Positions 19,016 to 27,417 of a DNA stretch of 64,000 nucleotides are shown here, one piece after another. Position 1 is the stretch's first letter. Each line of letters starts with the position of its first letter. Source of the DNA: a virus; the IMG/VR virus record IMGVR_UViG_3300017971_000032, positions 1 through 64,000 of that record; one strand, written 5' to 3'. A program made the position numbers and the translations under genes. The notes beneath the pieces are model-generated. The model worked only from the letters and a program-made list of their open reading frames with translations, was not told where the DNA came from and did not search any database.

Positions 19016-19647
19016 AGCTTGTTCAGATAAAGGGTAGCAATGGTTCAGGAAAGACCACTATAGTCAAGCAGATGCTGGAGTTGGATCCAGATGCTTACTA
19101 TTTGGAATATGATGGCATGATAATCGCAACTGTCATGCCTACGGTGCGGTGGATTGCTGTAGGCAAGTATGATCTTGAATCGAAGATGGGTGGTTGTGAT
19201 AGGTTGTCTAGTGTGGACAAAGTGAAGGATGCTATAGACAGATCGTTGGATTGGGCATGTGAGTTGTCTGATATGGAACCTATGTATGGGATTGTGTATG
19301 AGGGTATGATGATAAGCACCATTAAGACGACTTTCTATGATTATGCTGTCTTAATGGCAAGTCGTTATGATGTGGATCCGTTGTTCGTAATATTAAGCGC
19401 TTCTCCGAAAGGGTGTATGCATCGCATACAAGATCGTGGTACAGCACGCAAAGACCTTAACCATGATAATGTGGCTAACAAGTGTTTGATGGTAAGACGT
19501 CATGCCTTAACGTATGACCCTGAGCTTGTGAGGTGGATGGATGTGGAGCGTATACCAGAGGCTTATATGTTACAAGCCTTTGCGGCATTGGTAGGAGATC
19601 ATGATTTGGTTGCCAGGTTGGTCATAGGAGCAGATTGGGGTGAATAA
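19012..19647 (+). CDS. P-loop kinase 2
   Basis: About 211 residues from ATG 19012 (ATGA overlap). It opens MKLVQIKGSNGSGKTTIVKQ, with Walker A GSNGSGKTT. This opening is typical of the phage P-loop kinases that occur in base-hypermodification operons and that phosphorylate 5-hydroxymethyl-dU or its nucleotide. Arg-rich SPKGCMHRIQDRGTARKD could form the lid. Substrate assignment is inference. Confidence 0.65.
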   Translation: MKLVQIKGSNGSGKTTIVKQMLELDPDAYYLEYDGMIIATVMPTVRWIAVGKYDLESKMGGCDRLSSVDKVKDAIDRSLDWACELSDMEPMYGIVYEGMMISTIKTTFYDYAVLMASRYDVDPLFVILSASPKGCMHRIQDRGTARKDLNHDNVANKCLMVRRHALTYDPELVRWMDVERIPEAYMLQAFAALVGDHDLVARLVIGADWGE

Positions 19648-20395
19648 CATCGAAGTAGGATACATGACCAGTACAGAACATCTCATGTCAATGACAATCT
19701 ATGGTGAATCGTTAGATAGGGATAATGTGCCAACGTTTCCTAATGGTTGGCGTTTAGATCTGTGTGGAGAATGTAATGGGGCCAATGGGGGTTGTCCTGT
19801 AGGCGGGGCACCTCATTATCACCAGCTGAAGTCATCTATCCAAGGCTTTTATGTATTGGTGGTACGCTTTGATATGGTTTGGGCTATCAAATATGGTGGT
19901 GTGGGCAAGGGTGTGAGGCAGTCTAATTACTTCCGCTCTGGGTACGCAGACCGTCTGACAGATTGGTATACATGGAGGCTGTTGCGTAGGCTTGAGGAGA
20001 ATGCTAGTGCTTACAGCTTAGGATGTGGCAATTGTCCCAAATGCTCTCCCAAGAAATGCACTGTCATGACTGGTGCCAAGTGCTTATATCCCGATCAGCG
20101 CAGATACTCAGTAGAGGCTGTGGGTGTGGATTGCTCATCCTTGCACAATATGCTGTTTGGGCATCGTTTGGCTTACTGGTACTATGAGGAAGAATTGCCT
20201 CAATACATGTATCGTTATAGCGGGCTATTTGTGGAGGATGATGTGTGGGATTATGTAGTAGAGGCAGTATTGGCAGATGCTAGTTACAATGACAATCTGC
20301 CTGAGCCGCATGGCTTGCAGAGTGTGGAGTGCGAAGCGCCAGAGGGAGTATATGATGAGGGCATGGCATACCAGGGATACTTGCCCAAGTCCTGA
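19640..20395 (+). CDS. DUF2284-like Cys-rich metal-binding protein
   Basis: A 251-residue protein starting at GTG 19640. It shows the DUF2284 layout: LDLCGECNGANGGCPVG near 41-56, then SLGCGNCPKCSPKKC near 131-145, and CLYPDQRRYSVEAVGVDC at 153-170. The family is thought to bind an iron-sulfur cluster or cobalamin-type cofactor; its role is unknown. In this operon it could be a redox partner for the radical SAM enzyme, which is inference. Confidence 0.55.
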   Translation: MNNIEVGYMTSTEHLMSMTIYGESLDRDNVPTFPNGWRLDLCGECNGANGGCPVGGAPHYHQLKSSIQGFYVLVVRFDMVWAIKYGGVGKGVRQSNYFRSGYADRLTDWYTWRLLRRLEENASAYSLGCGNCPKCSPKKCTVMTGAKCLYPDQRRYSVEAVGVDCSSLHNMLFGHRLAYWYYEEELPQYMYRYSGLFVEDDVWDYVVEAVLADASYNDNLPEPHGLQSVECEAPEGVYDEGMAYQGYLPKS

Positions 20396-20933
20396 TAATT
20401 ATGTATGCCAAGAATGTGGTTTGTATAAGGGGTTAAATCACCCATTTCAGGGCATGGTAGGCAATGACAATCCACAGATATTGGCGGTGGCAGAGGCTCC
20501 CTGATGTGACACGGAGGAGGTGGGTACCACCTTCATAGGTCGTTCGGGAGAGATACTGCGTAGCGCAATGAAAAAGTTAGGCATGGATGATGTAACAGGT
20601 TATATCAATGTAGTGCGATGTCATCCACCCAACAACAAGTTGCCTGCCAGGTGCGCTAAGTTGTGCGCTAATTTCCTGAGACATGATCTCAAAGCTTTGG
20701 ATGTGGAGGCAGTGATGGCATTTGGAGCTACGGCATCCAAAGCTTTGATGGCACCAGACAAACCTCCGCATGATTGGCCTGGTGCCATATATCAGGTCAA
20801 TGAGATGGCGCATAGACATTTGTTGTTATTGGCATATCACCCAGCATACATTCTTCGTAGGCCTGGTTTGAAGGAGCAGTGGATGAGTGATTTGAGGCGA
20901 TTCAAAGCTATGTGGAGGAGTTGCTATGGCTAA
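20352..20933 (+). pseudogene. Broken family-4-like uracil-DNA glycosylase
   Basis: A single reading frame that would encode a family-4 UDG: N-terminal VCQECGL, motif A AEAP, then GTTFIGRSGEIL, NVVRCHPPNNK and the C-terminal YHPAYILRRP. It is interrupted by TGA at 20502-20504, exactly where the intact UDG domain at 21417 has the Gly of GEAPG; spacing on both sides is unchanged. One base change (GGA to TGA) explains it. GGAGGAG stands directly before an in-frame GTG at 20520, so a separate C-terminal chain may be made. The alternatives are pseudogene, a two-chain enzyme or a sequencing error. Confidence 0.75.
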
Positions 20934-21117
20934 GAGACATGTTCAGCAAAGTCTTAAAGTGATTCAGAAAAGGTGTTCTGTATGCGGACGCGGTATGAGA
21001 TGGGAGGCGGTACGTAACAGGTGTGTGAGAGCAGGCACTAATAGAATAGTGCAAGATGGATTGTGGGTTTGCACTAATGCTGAGTGTGGTGGTGACGATG
21101 TTAACAATGAAAAGTGA
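20926..21117 (+). CDS. Small zinc-ribbon protein
   Basis: Sixty-three residues with CSVCG near 17 and a second pair CTNAEC near 49, a probable C4 zinc ribbon, and a basic N-terminus. AGGAG precedes ATG 20926, which overlaps the broken UDG. DNA or RNA binding is inferred. Confidence 0.6.
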   Translation: MAKRHVQQSLKVIQKRCSVCGRGMRWEAVRNRCVRAGTNRIVQDGLWVCTNAECGGDDVNNEK

Positions 21118-21430
21118 TCAATCTGCCCACATGGCTGACCGTGTCCACGTTGAGGTGGAGCGTTCAAGGTTGGAGAGTATAGCTTACCGTGTCATCAATC
21201 TTGTGATGCGCAAGAATGCGGACTATGGTGACGCGTGGCAACGTCAGGGCATTAACGGAGCCATGGTGCGATTGGCTGACAAGCTTTACCGCATTGACAA
21301 TCTGTCTGATGGGCGTGAGGTGTTGGTGCAGGAGGAAAGGTTGCTGGACACGCTGGTAGATGCTATCGGGTATGCTATGTTAGGCATATTATACCTTCAA
21401 GATGCGGGAGTGTTGGATGACAGTGAATGA
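21107..21430 (+). CDS. Nmad1 (DUF1599)-like protein
   Basis: About 107 residues from ATG 21107. The segment IAYRVINLVMRKNADYGDAWQRQGINGAMVRLADKLYRI, then ERLLDTLVDAIGYAMLG, carries the helical pattern of the nucleotide-modification-associated domain 1 family, related to all-alpha NTP pyrophosphatases (acidic and Lys residues around a metal site). Members are found with phage DNA modification genes. It is coupled to the polymerase gene by overlap. Confidence 0.6.
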   Translation: MKSDQSAHMADRVHVEVERSRLESIAYRVINLVMRKNADYGDAWQRQGINGAMVRLADKLYRIDNLSDGREVLVQEERLLDTLVDAIGYAMLGILYLQDAGVLDDSE

Positions 21431-24035
21431 TAATATTGGTTGCGCAGCCTGTGGTTTATGTGATCAATGCAAGTGCCCTAATATGCCCCCAGGCGAATAC
21501 TTCGATGACTACTGCGATATAATGTTTGTGGGGGAGGCTCCTGGCGCTACGGAGGATGATCAAGGCACCCCATTCGTAGGCAGATCTGGGAAGTTGTTAA
21601 GGGATGCTGTAGATTCTATAGGTCTATATAAATACGGGTACGTGTTTACTAATGTCGTACGCTGTCGCCCGCCCAACAATAAGACACCTACTAAGCGCCA
21701 AATAGGCTACTGTTTGCCTATATTGAAGGATGAGATTGAGCAATACCAGCCTAGGTTGATAATCTTGTTAGGTGGCACTCCGCTTAATGCGGTTCTAGGT
21801 GAGTCAATCGTCACCAATTGGCGAGGTACATTGATTGAACGTGATGGGTTAACATACTTGCCAGTGTTTCATCCGGCATACATCCTTCGCAATACATCAG
21901 CACTAGAAGAATGGGTGAAGGATCTTGAAAAAGCCAAATCCTTTTTGAGTGGTGATGTAGGTACTGGCAATGTGTCAGATGAGTATGAGTTGACGTTGAT
22001 AGAGACTGATGCACAAGCCCAAGATATGTACAAGACTATCAAGTCTATAGGCTTTTGTGCCTGGGACACGGAGACCAATGGGTTGCGATATGGGGACGAG
22101 CTGGTGATGATGAGCTTTGCAGTGGATGAGCCTGTCAAGCGTGCGTGGGCTGTACCAGTGCCGGGTTGCAATAAGGTGTGCAAGAGATTGTTGCTGGATC
22201 CTGACGTGTTGAAGGTGGGGCACAACATTAAATTTGATGTGTTGGCCATACATGGCAATTGGAATGTAGAAGTGCAGGGTATTGTAGGTGACAGCATGTT
22301 AGCGTCTTATGTGCTAGATCCAGTGCCAGGACGTCATGGTCTCAAGCCTTTGGCGGGCAGACATTTGGGTATGTATGATTATGCCAAGAAGCTGGAGGAT
22401 TATCAGGCATTACGCAAGGACACTAATCCTAAGTATGGTGGGGATTTGAGATTGGTGCCTACGGAAGTGTTAGCGGAGTATGCTGCTTTAGATGCTGTGG
22501 CCACATTAGAGTTGGAGTGGCGATTGTTGGATGATATGGAGGATGAGCAAAAGATAGTGTATGAGCAACTGCTCATGCCTGCTTCTGCTACATTCAGCCA
22601 TTTGGAAATGAATGGTGTTGTGATTGATGAATATTTAGTGGAGCGTTACAAAGCTATTTATGCAGAAGCCAGGGATGCTAGATTAGACGAGTTAAGATCT
22701 GATGAAATGATAGTAGCGTATCATAAGTTCAAGGTCAGACATGGGTATGATAAATTTGAGTTCAATCCTAATTCATCCTATCAGATGAGGGATGTGTTGT
22801 ATGGTTGTGTTGTATGTCCTGAGTGCCATAAGACTGTTGCTAATGAAAATGTGAATCAGGGGCGTAGGCATGAGTGTGCTAAGTGTGATACTAGATTTGC
22901 GGCAACCAAAAGCACAATGTTCAAAGGCTATGGATTAGGTATTACAGTCAAAACCAGTACTGGCAGGCCTTCCACTGGTTGGGATGTATTGAAAGAGTAT
23001 GTGGAGGAGTTGCCAATGCTGACAGTATATCGTCAGTACAAGTTGTTGGGTAAGATGCTGTCCACATATTTGGAACCGGCTATAGGGTGGAAGGATAAAG
23101 ACGGGCGTGTAAGGTCTGATTATAAGATTCACGGCACGGATACTGGCCGTGCCAGTAGTCGCAATCCCAATCTCCAAAACATTCCCACGCCTGAGAAGGA
23201 GCCTGGTACACTTTTGCAGTACTTGCCTATTAAGAACATCTTCACTTGCACTTGGCCAGAGGGTGGATGTTTGCTGTGTGCGGACTATAGTGGTATGGAG
23301 TTGCGCACGATGGCATCAGTATCAGAGTGCCAAGGTATGATAGACATATTCCTGCGCGGAGAAGATTTGCATTCTATCGTGACTGAGTTCTTGTATGATA
23401 TAAAGCGCGAGGATTATACACCAGAGGAGTGGAAGCCAATACGGTATAGAGCTAAGTGGACTAATTGGACGTTGCTGTTCGGTGGGAGTGCATACACACT
23501 CCACAGGTTGTACGGACTTGATAAAGAAGAGGCTGACCGTTTAGTCAATAGGTATTATGACTTGTTCCCGGAGGTATTGGAATACAAAGAGCGCACATTG
23601 GCTTTTGCGCGTGAACATGGATATGTAAGATCTATGTTTGGAAGGCGCAAATATTTGCCTTATATCAATGATTGGCATGATGGTAAACGTAAGGCAGACG
23701 AGCGTGCTGGCATAAATATGCCTATACAGAGTTCAGCCTTTGATGTGTTGTTATGCGCAATGATAATATTGGATGAGTGCATGTGTGATGCTAATATGCG
23801 TTCCTTGATAGTCAATACAGTCCATGACTCAATTATGTTTGATGTGTATCCTGGTGAGTTGGAGGAGTTAGCAGGTTTGTGTGGGGATGTAATGGAAAAA
23901 GTAACGAGTGTGTATGGGCCTGAAAGATTTCCAGGGCTGGACTTCTCGTGGTTCACCGTTCCACTGGTGGTGGACATGGAGATTGGCACACATTATGGAT
24001 CTTTGACAAAGTGGGGGGCAGAGAGTGGATTATAG
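21417..24035 (+). CDS. polA: UDG - 3'-5' exonuclease - DNA polymerase A fusion
   Basis: An 872-residue protein. Residues 1-185 are a family-4-like UDG domain: CAACGLC, GEAPGATEDDQGTPFVGRSG near 39-58, NVVRCRPPNN, and FHPAYILRN. A DnaQ-type exonuclease follows, with D217-T-E219, GHNIKFD and YAALDAVA. The family A polymerase has motif A DYSGMELR near 622, motif B in the RAKWTNWTLLFGG region, and motif C VHDS near 803. A zinc-ribbon-like insertion (C467-x2-C470, C486-x2-C489) sits between exonuclease and polymerase motifs. It is the replicative polymerase; the UDG domain may act in lesion sensing or host DNA damage. Confidence 0.9.
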   Translation: MTVNDNIGCAACGLCDQCKCPNMPPGEYFDDYCDIMFVGEAPGATEDDQGTPFVGRSGKLLRDAVDSIGLYKYGYVFTNVVRCRPPNNKTPTKRQIGYCLPILKDEIEQYQPRLIILLGGTPLNAVLGESIVTNWRGTLIERDGLTYLPVFHPAYILRNTSALEEWVKDLEKAKSFLSGDVGTGNVSDEYELTLIETDAQAQDMYKTIKSIGFCAWDTETNGLRYGDELVMMSFAVDEPVKRAWAVPVPGCNKVCKRLLLDPDVLKVGHNIKFDVLAIHGNWNVEVQGIVGDSMLASYVLDPVPGRHGLKPLAGRHLGMYDYAKKLEDYQALRKDTNPKYGGDLRLVPTEVLAEYAALDAVATLELEWRLLDDMEDEQKIVYEQLLMPASATFSHLEMNGVVIDEYLVERYKAIYAEARDARLDELRSDEMIVAYHKFKVRHGYDKFEFNPNSSYQMRDVLYGCVVCPECHKTVANENVNQGRRHECAKCDTRFAATKSTMFKGYGLGITVKTSTGRPSTGWDVLKEYVEELPMLTVYRQYKLLGKMLSTYLEPAIGWKDKDGRVRSDYKIHGTDTGRASSRNPNLQNIPTPEKEPGTLLQYLPIKNIFTCTWPEGGCLLCADYSGMELRTMASVSECQGMIDIFLRGEDLHSIVTEFLYDIKREDYTPEEWKPIRYRAKWTNWTLLFGGSAYTLHRLYGLDKEEADRLVNRYYDLFPEVLEYKERTLAFAREHGYVRSMFGRRKYLPYINDWHDGKRKADERAGINMPIQSSAFDVLLCAMIILDECMCDANMRSLIVNTVHDSIMFDVYPGELEELAGLCGDVMEKVTSVYGPERFPGLDFSWFTVPLVVDMEIGTHYGSLTKWGAESGL

Positions 24036-24522
24036 CACTGGCGTCATTAGGGTTGTGTTAGGTGATTATGAAACGGAAGTTGACGTGGATGAAATCACTG
24101 GCATTGACACTCAAGATTTGACACATGAATTTGCTCAACAAGCATCATTGTTGGCTTATGTGTCAACGTTGGCTGCTGAGGCTGAGGCTGAGTGGAACAA
24201 TAGCAAACAAGCGTTTGATAGGGCCAAAGCAGAGATATACCAGGCAGTCAGGTCTGCTATGTTGGCAGATGGTGATAAGGTTACAGAGGCTAGAATAGAT
24301 GCTGCCGTAGTTCAGTCACGTGGGTATGTGGATGCCTCTGTATACGAGGCGGATGCTAGGTTGCAATATCGCATACTGCGCGGCTTAGTAGATGCTATGA
24401 TGGCTAAGGGTAGTATGTTACAGAGTTTGGGCGCGCATTTGCGATCTGAGCTGGAACAAACCGATATGGTCACACGCGTGAAGGGCATTATTGATGGCCG
24501 CACGCCTGGTGCCAGTAGATGA
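24025..24522 (+). CDS. Unknown helical protein, possible UvsY-like mediator
   Basis: A 165-residue helical protein from GTG 24025. A central Ala/Glu/Lys-rich region (LAYVSTLAAEAEAEWNNSKQ, then AEIYQAVRSAML) resembles proteins placed next to single-strand binding proteins and sometimes called UvsY-like. Position between polymerase and ssb supports a recombination or replication accessory role. A class A promoter follows its stop. Confidence 0.5.
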   Translation: MDYSTGVIRVVLGDYETEVDVDEITGIDTQDLTHEFAQQASLLAYVSTLAAEAEAEWNNSKQAFDRAKAEIYQAVRSAMLADGDKVTEARIDAAVVQSRGYVDASVYEADARLQYRILRGLVDAMMAKGSMLQSLGAHLRSELEQTDMVTRVKGIIDGRTPGASR

Positions 24523-24531
24523 CCGCGCAAA

Positions 24532-24543
24532 CGGTTTAGTATA
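24532..24543 (+). promoter_or_regulatory. Class A promoter motif CGGTTTAGTATA
   Basis: The element drives the single-strand binding protein gene. The leader to ATG 24605 is about 60 bases with only a weak GCCG-CGGC hairpin, unlike the strong stems after the copies at 34553 and 41485. Confidence 0.75.
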
Positions 24544-24604
24544 TCAGGTTCGAGTACATAGCCGATTTGCGGCAGTAGTCTATCATCTATAGTTGGAGGT
24601 AAAA

Positions 24605-25378
24605 ATGTCTAGCAGCAAAGCGTATAAAGACTTGTTGGACAAGATCCAAAGCGTGGATTTGGGCACAAGCGGGTTCTGGAAGCCACCTCAAGGTATGAGT
24701 ACGGTGCGCATCTTGCCACCGGTGGGTGACATGGAGTACTTTTTCATGGAGGTGGGCCAGCACTATGTGGGTGGGCAGAACTATATGTGCCCCAATCTTT
24801 GCACGGAGGGTAAGGAAGGGTGCCCGTTGTGCGACGTCAACGAGGTGCTGTACAAAGCGGGTGAGAAGGATGCAGCCAGTCAGTACCGTGTACGGCGCAG
24901 CTTCTGGATGAACATTATCGTGCGGGGCAGCGAGGGTGATGGCCCACAGATCTTCACCCCAGGAGTGACAATCTTTCGCACAATCGCTTCCATCATCAGT
25001 GACCCGGACTATGGTGATGTCACCGACCTTGATGAAGGGTTCGATATCAAGGTCGTGCGTGATGGCACTGGCCTCAGTACGAAGTATGAAACGCGTGCAG
25101 TGCGCAATCCATCCGAGTTGGGTGACGATGCACAGATTGAGGAGTGGTTAGAGAAGGCCACAGATCTGGATGAGTTCGTCTCTGGCCAGTTGTCTGACAG
25201 CTATGATGATCTAGCCGAGGAGAGTGGTGTGTCCCTTTTCCTGGATGAAGGTGACGTCACGTCCTTGATTGTGGATGCGCCAGAAGAGGACGAGGAGGAG
25301 GAAGCCAGCGCTTCGGATCGCATCCGTGATCGGTTGTCCAGAAGGGGGCAGCATCGGCGCAGCAGGAGTCGCCGTTGA
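24605..25378 (+). CDS. T4 gp32-like single-strand DNA-binding protein
   Basis: About 257 residues with TTGGAGGT before ATG 24605. The order of features follows gp32-type proteins: basic N-terminus, FWKPPQGMSTVRILPP, a Cys-rich metal site (MCPNLCTEGKEGCPLCDV, about 60-78), an OB-fold core with GVTIFRTIASIISDPDYGD, and a very acidic tail (EEDEEEEA) that here ends in a short Arg/Ser-rich tip (RRGQHRRSRSRR), which is unusual. The protein coats single-stranded DNA and recruits replication partners. It has its own promoter and a terminator-like stem. Confidence 0.85.
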   Translation: MSSSKAYKDLLDKIQSVDLGTSGFWKPPQGMSTVRILPPVGDMEYFFMEVGQHYVGGQNYMCPNLCTEGKEGCPLCDVNEVLYKAGEKDAASQYRVRRSFWMNIIVRGSEGDGPQIFTPGVTIFRTIASIISDPDYGDVTDLDEGFDIKVVRDGTGLSTKYETRAVRNPSELGDDAQIEEWLEKATDLDEFVSGQLSDSYDDLAEESGVSLFLDEGDVTSLIVDAPEEDEEEEASASDRIRDRLSRRGQHRRSRSRR

Positions 25379-25398
25379 TCGTATTCTCCTTCTTTGCG

Positions 25399-25542
25399 AT
25401 GGGGGAGGGACTGAGTCGGGCAGTCCCTCCCCCTGGTTCTGAACCTGATTTGTTGGGTGATGTGTTGTTGGTAATGTATGTGATAATGTTGTTGGCTGTG
25501 TGGGTGTATCTTATAATAGATTCGTATATGAAGGGGGATTGA
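25399..25542 (+). CDS. Possible small membrane protein
   Basis: A 47-residue frame with one hydrophobic segment (LLVMYVIMLLAVWVYLIID). Its start codon sits at the base of the strong stem-loop and has no clear ribosome site, so translation would be blocked when the stem forms. It could also start further in (ATG 25474). Confidence 0.4.
   Translation: MGEGLSRAVPPPGSEPDLLGDVLLVMYVIMLLAVWVYLIIDSYMKGD
25401..25433 (+). terminator. Strong GC-rich stem-loop after ssb
   Basis: A 13-bp perfect stem, 25401-25413 with 25421-25433, and a 7-base loop. No U-tract follows, so it may be an RNA 3' end stabiliser or attenuator rather than a classical terminator. Confidence 0.6.
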
Positions 25543-25543
25543 A

Positions 25544-25810
25544 ATGAAAATCATCAAATATAGGTCGTGGAGATTCAAAGCATTTATGGACAGTATCACG
25601 GGCAAGATTATTGTAGGCTTGCTTGTGGCATTGCTCTTGTGTGCCGCAGTGTGCGTAGGTTGGATTAACATCAACCAGGACAAGTTCACTGTGGTGTTCC
25701 ATACTGGCCCTACCACTGACCCGGTTGAGATGGACAAGAAGTATGGTGCCATCCTGGCTGAGCTTGAGGGGGAGTTGGGCAGGCCTGTGGAGTTGAAGAT
25801 GGCGGTATAG
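25544..25810 (+). CDS. Single-pass membrane protein
   Basis: Eighty-eight residues with GGGGG before ATG 25544. A basic N-terminus, a transmembrane segment at about 22-43 (IIVGLLVALLLCAAVCVGW), and a 45-residue C-terminal domain. Function unknown; it heads the glycan gene unit. Confidence 0.6.
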   Translation: MKIIKYRSWRFKAFMDSITGKIIVGLLVALLLCAAVCVGWININQDKFTVVFHTGPTTDPVEMDKKYGAILAELEGELGRPVELKMAV

Positions 25811-25812
25811 GC

Positions 25813-25938
25813 ATGGATCTAACTACTAGTGTAGGGCTGTTCAAATATGGTTGGACGGGTGTGATTATCATTATGATTGTGGCAGTGTCTGTGGGGTTAG
25901 ATTTGCTGAGCAGATATATTAGGAGCAGGTTGGAATGA
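25813..25938 (+). CDS. Mini membrane protein
   Basis: Forty-one residues (GWTGVIIIMIVAVSVGLDLL hydrophobic core) starting two bases after the preceding stop and ending in an ATGA overlap with the nucleotidyltransferase gene. Function unknown. Confidence 0.55.
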   Translation: MDLTTSVGLFKYGWTGVIIIMIVAVSVGLDLLSRYIRSRLE

Positions 25939-26651
25939 TTGGAATTGTATTAGCAGCCGGCAAATCTGAACGTATGAGTGGTGCAATGAATAAGTGCATC
26001 AAACCTTTGGATGGTGCTGGCCACACGATGTTAGGCAGAGTGATTAGTCAATTGCGCAGCTTGGATGTGGCTCCTGTTGTAGTAGTAGGTTACCAGGCTA
26101 AGGCTGTCATGAAGCGTTACTGTGCCAAGGCCACATTTGTCTACAACCCTGACTATGAATCCACAGGCAGCCTGTATTCTCTTTGGCTGGCGTTGAAAAT
26201 TATATATGATGTCAGTGATGTGGTGCTGGCTTCTGGATCTAATATAATTACAGCCTACACCTTGCGCAATATGATGCGCATTGAGGTGCCGAAAGGTGAC
26301 AACATTGCTGTCATGTATCCTTACCCTCATGGCCAAGCTGGTGCCCGCAACATATATCATCGTGTAGTGACTTCTGTGGAGAATGGCGCATTAAGGCATG
26401 ACATAGCAGAAACAGCTCCTCGTGATGAGTGTCCCGAATGGTGTGATGAGAGCATGGCATACTCTCAATTTGGGATAGCCAACAGATTATATTTGTTGCA
26501 TCACATACCGTATGTGCCTGGTTGGCGTACTGCTAGTGTAGGCAAAGCTTTAGCAGGATTCCAGGCTATGAATGTGGGTGTACATGACACGCTAGATGTT
26601 AACACACAGGCAGATTTTAGGTTGGCCAAGGAATGGTTTGGATATGGGTAA
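25935..26651 (+). CDS. Sugar/alditol-phosphate nucleotidyltransferase
   Basis: A 238-residue GT-A-fold nucleotidyltransferase. The opening MIGIVLAAGKSERMSGAMNK is the classical G-x-G-x-R-like NTP-binding loop, followed by KCIKPL, where the Lys contacts phosphate. It shares most with short LicC/RfbA-type enzymes that make CDP- or NDP-activated sugars or alcohols. The metal Asp usually in a DGD motif is replaced by LASGSN, which is odd. It opens the glycan cluster. Confidence 0.7.
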   Translation: MIGIVLAAGKSERMSGAMNKCIKPLDGAGHTMLGRVISQLRSLDVAPVVVVGYQAKAVMKRYCAKATFVYNPDYESTGSLYSLWLALKIIYDVSDVVLASGSNIITAYTLRNMMRIEVPKGDNIAVMYPYPHGQAGARNIYHRVVTSVENGALRHDIAETAPRDECPEWCDESMAYSQFGIANRLYLLHHIPYVPGWRTASVGKALAGFQAMNVGVHDTLDVNTQADFRLAKEWFGYG

Positions 26652-27417
26652 GATCGCTATCATAGCTGCGGCTGGATGGAAGGGTACCAGTTCAGTCTTT
26701 CCGGAGATTGACAAAGGCATACCTGAGCCGTTGTTGCCTTGCCACGGACAGACGTTGCTGTCTAGGCAAGTGTGTCAGTTGAGGTGTGCTGGGTATTACA
26801 CCATTGCGGCCATAGGACAACCAGGTAGCATATACGCGCAGTGGGCAAGCTTAAGGTTGCGTGAAGGTCATATTGATGTGTCAGGCACTTATGAAGGCAC
26901 TAGACCGCCTGGGCCATGGACTTGGCAGAGGGTGGATTATGTTAGATCTATAGGGGCTGTGCCTGTGTTAATACAGCACCCTGGCTGTCATAACAGCTTC
27001 GATACGGTTACTCAGTGTATGGATATGGTAGGCTATAGTCAGTGGGATGAATTACTGGTAACCTTTGGAGATTATATATTTAGTAATGAGTTACTGACTG
27101 CAATGTTGGAGTTGCCTGCCCCAGTCCAGATTTGGATGGGTGAAGTCAAGGGTGCGCTTCATCATAAGTTCTTGAGATTGAATGTGGAATGTGCCAAGGC
27201 TTATTATGAGTTGCCATCATACGACCAAAACAAAGTAGGACACACATCTCACAATGATAAAGTGCGCAAGGTCTTGGAGGAATTAGGAGCGCCAGTTATA
27301 AATGCGGAACAAGCATTCAAACGTATATACAAACATGGCGAGTATGGTTGGATGGATATTGACTTTCCTTCCAATTATACCAGATTGAGACAGTGGGTAA
27401 AGGATGGTAAGATATGA
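26644..27417 (+). CDS. Second nucleotidyltransferase-like protein
   Basis: About 257 residues from ATG 26644, overlapping the previous gene. It begins MGKIAIIAAAGWKGTSS, with LLPCHGQTLLSRQVCQLRCA, again the nucleotidyltransferase pattern but with a diverged NTP loop. LVTFGDYIFS near 139 takes the place of the LxxxGD motif. It may be an active NDP-sugar synthase or a partner of the first enzyme. Confidence 0.6.
   Translation: MGKIAIIAAAGWKGTSSVFPEIDKGIPEPLLPCHGQTLLSRQVCQLRCAGYYTIAAIGQPGSIYAQWASLRLREGHIDVSGTYEGTRPPGPWTWQRVDYVRSIGAVPVLIQHPGCHNSFDTVTQCMDMVGYSQWDELLVTFGDYIFSNELLTAMLELPAPVQIWMGEVKGALHHKFLRLNVECAKAYYELPSYDQNKVGHTSHNDKVRKVLEELGAPVINAEQAFKRIYKHGEYGWMDIDFPSNYTRLRQWVKDGKI

Noticed and set aside
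20502-20504. UGA recoded as an amino acid (for example glycine)
   Set aside because: TGA ends many genes here, often in ATGA overlaps, and no other gene shows in-frame TGA. A point mutation is simpler.
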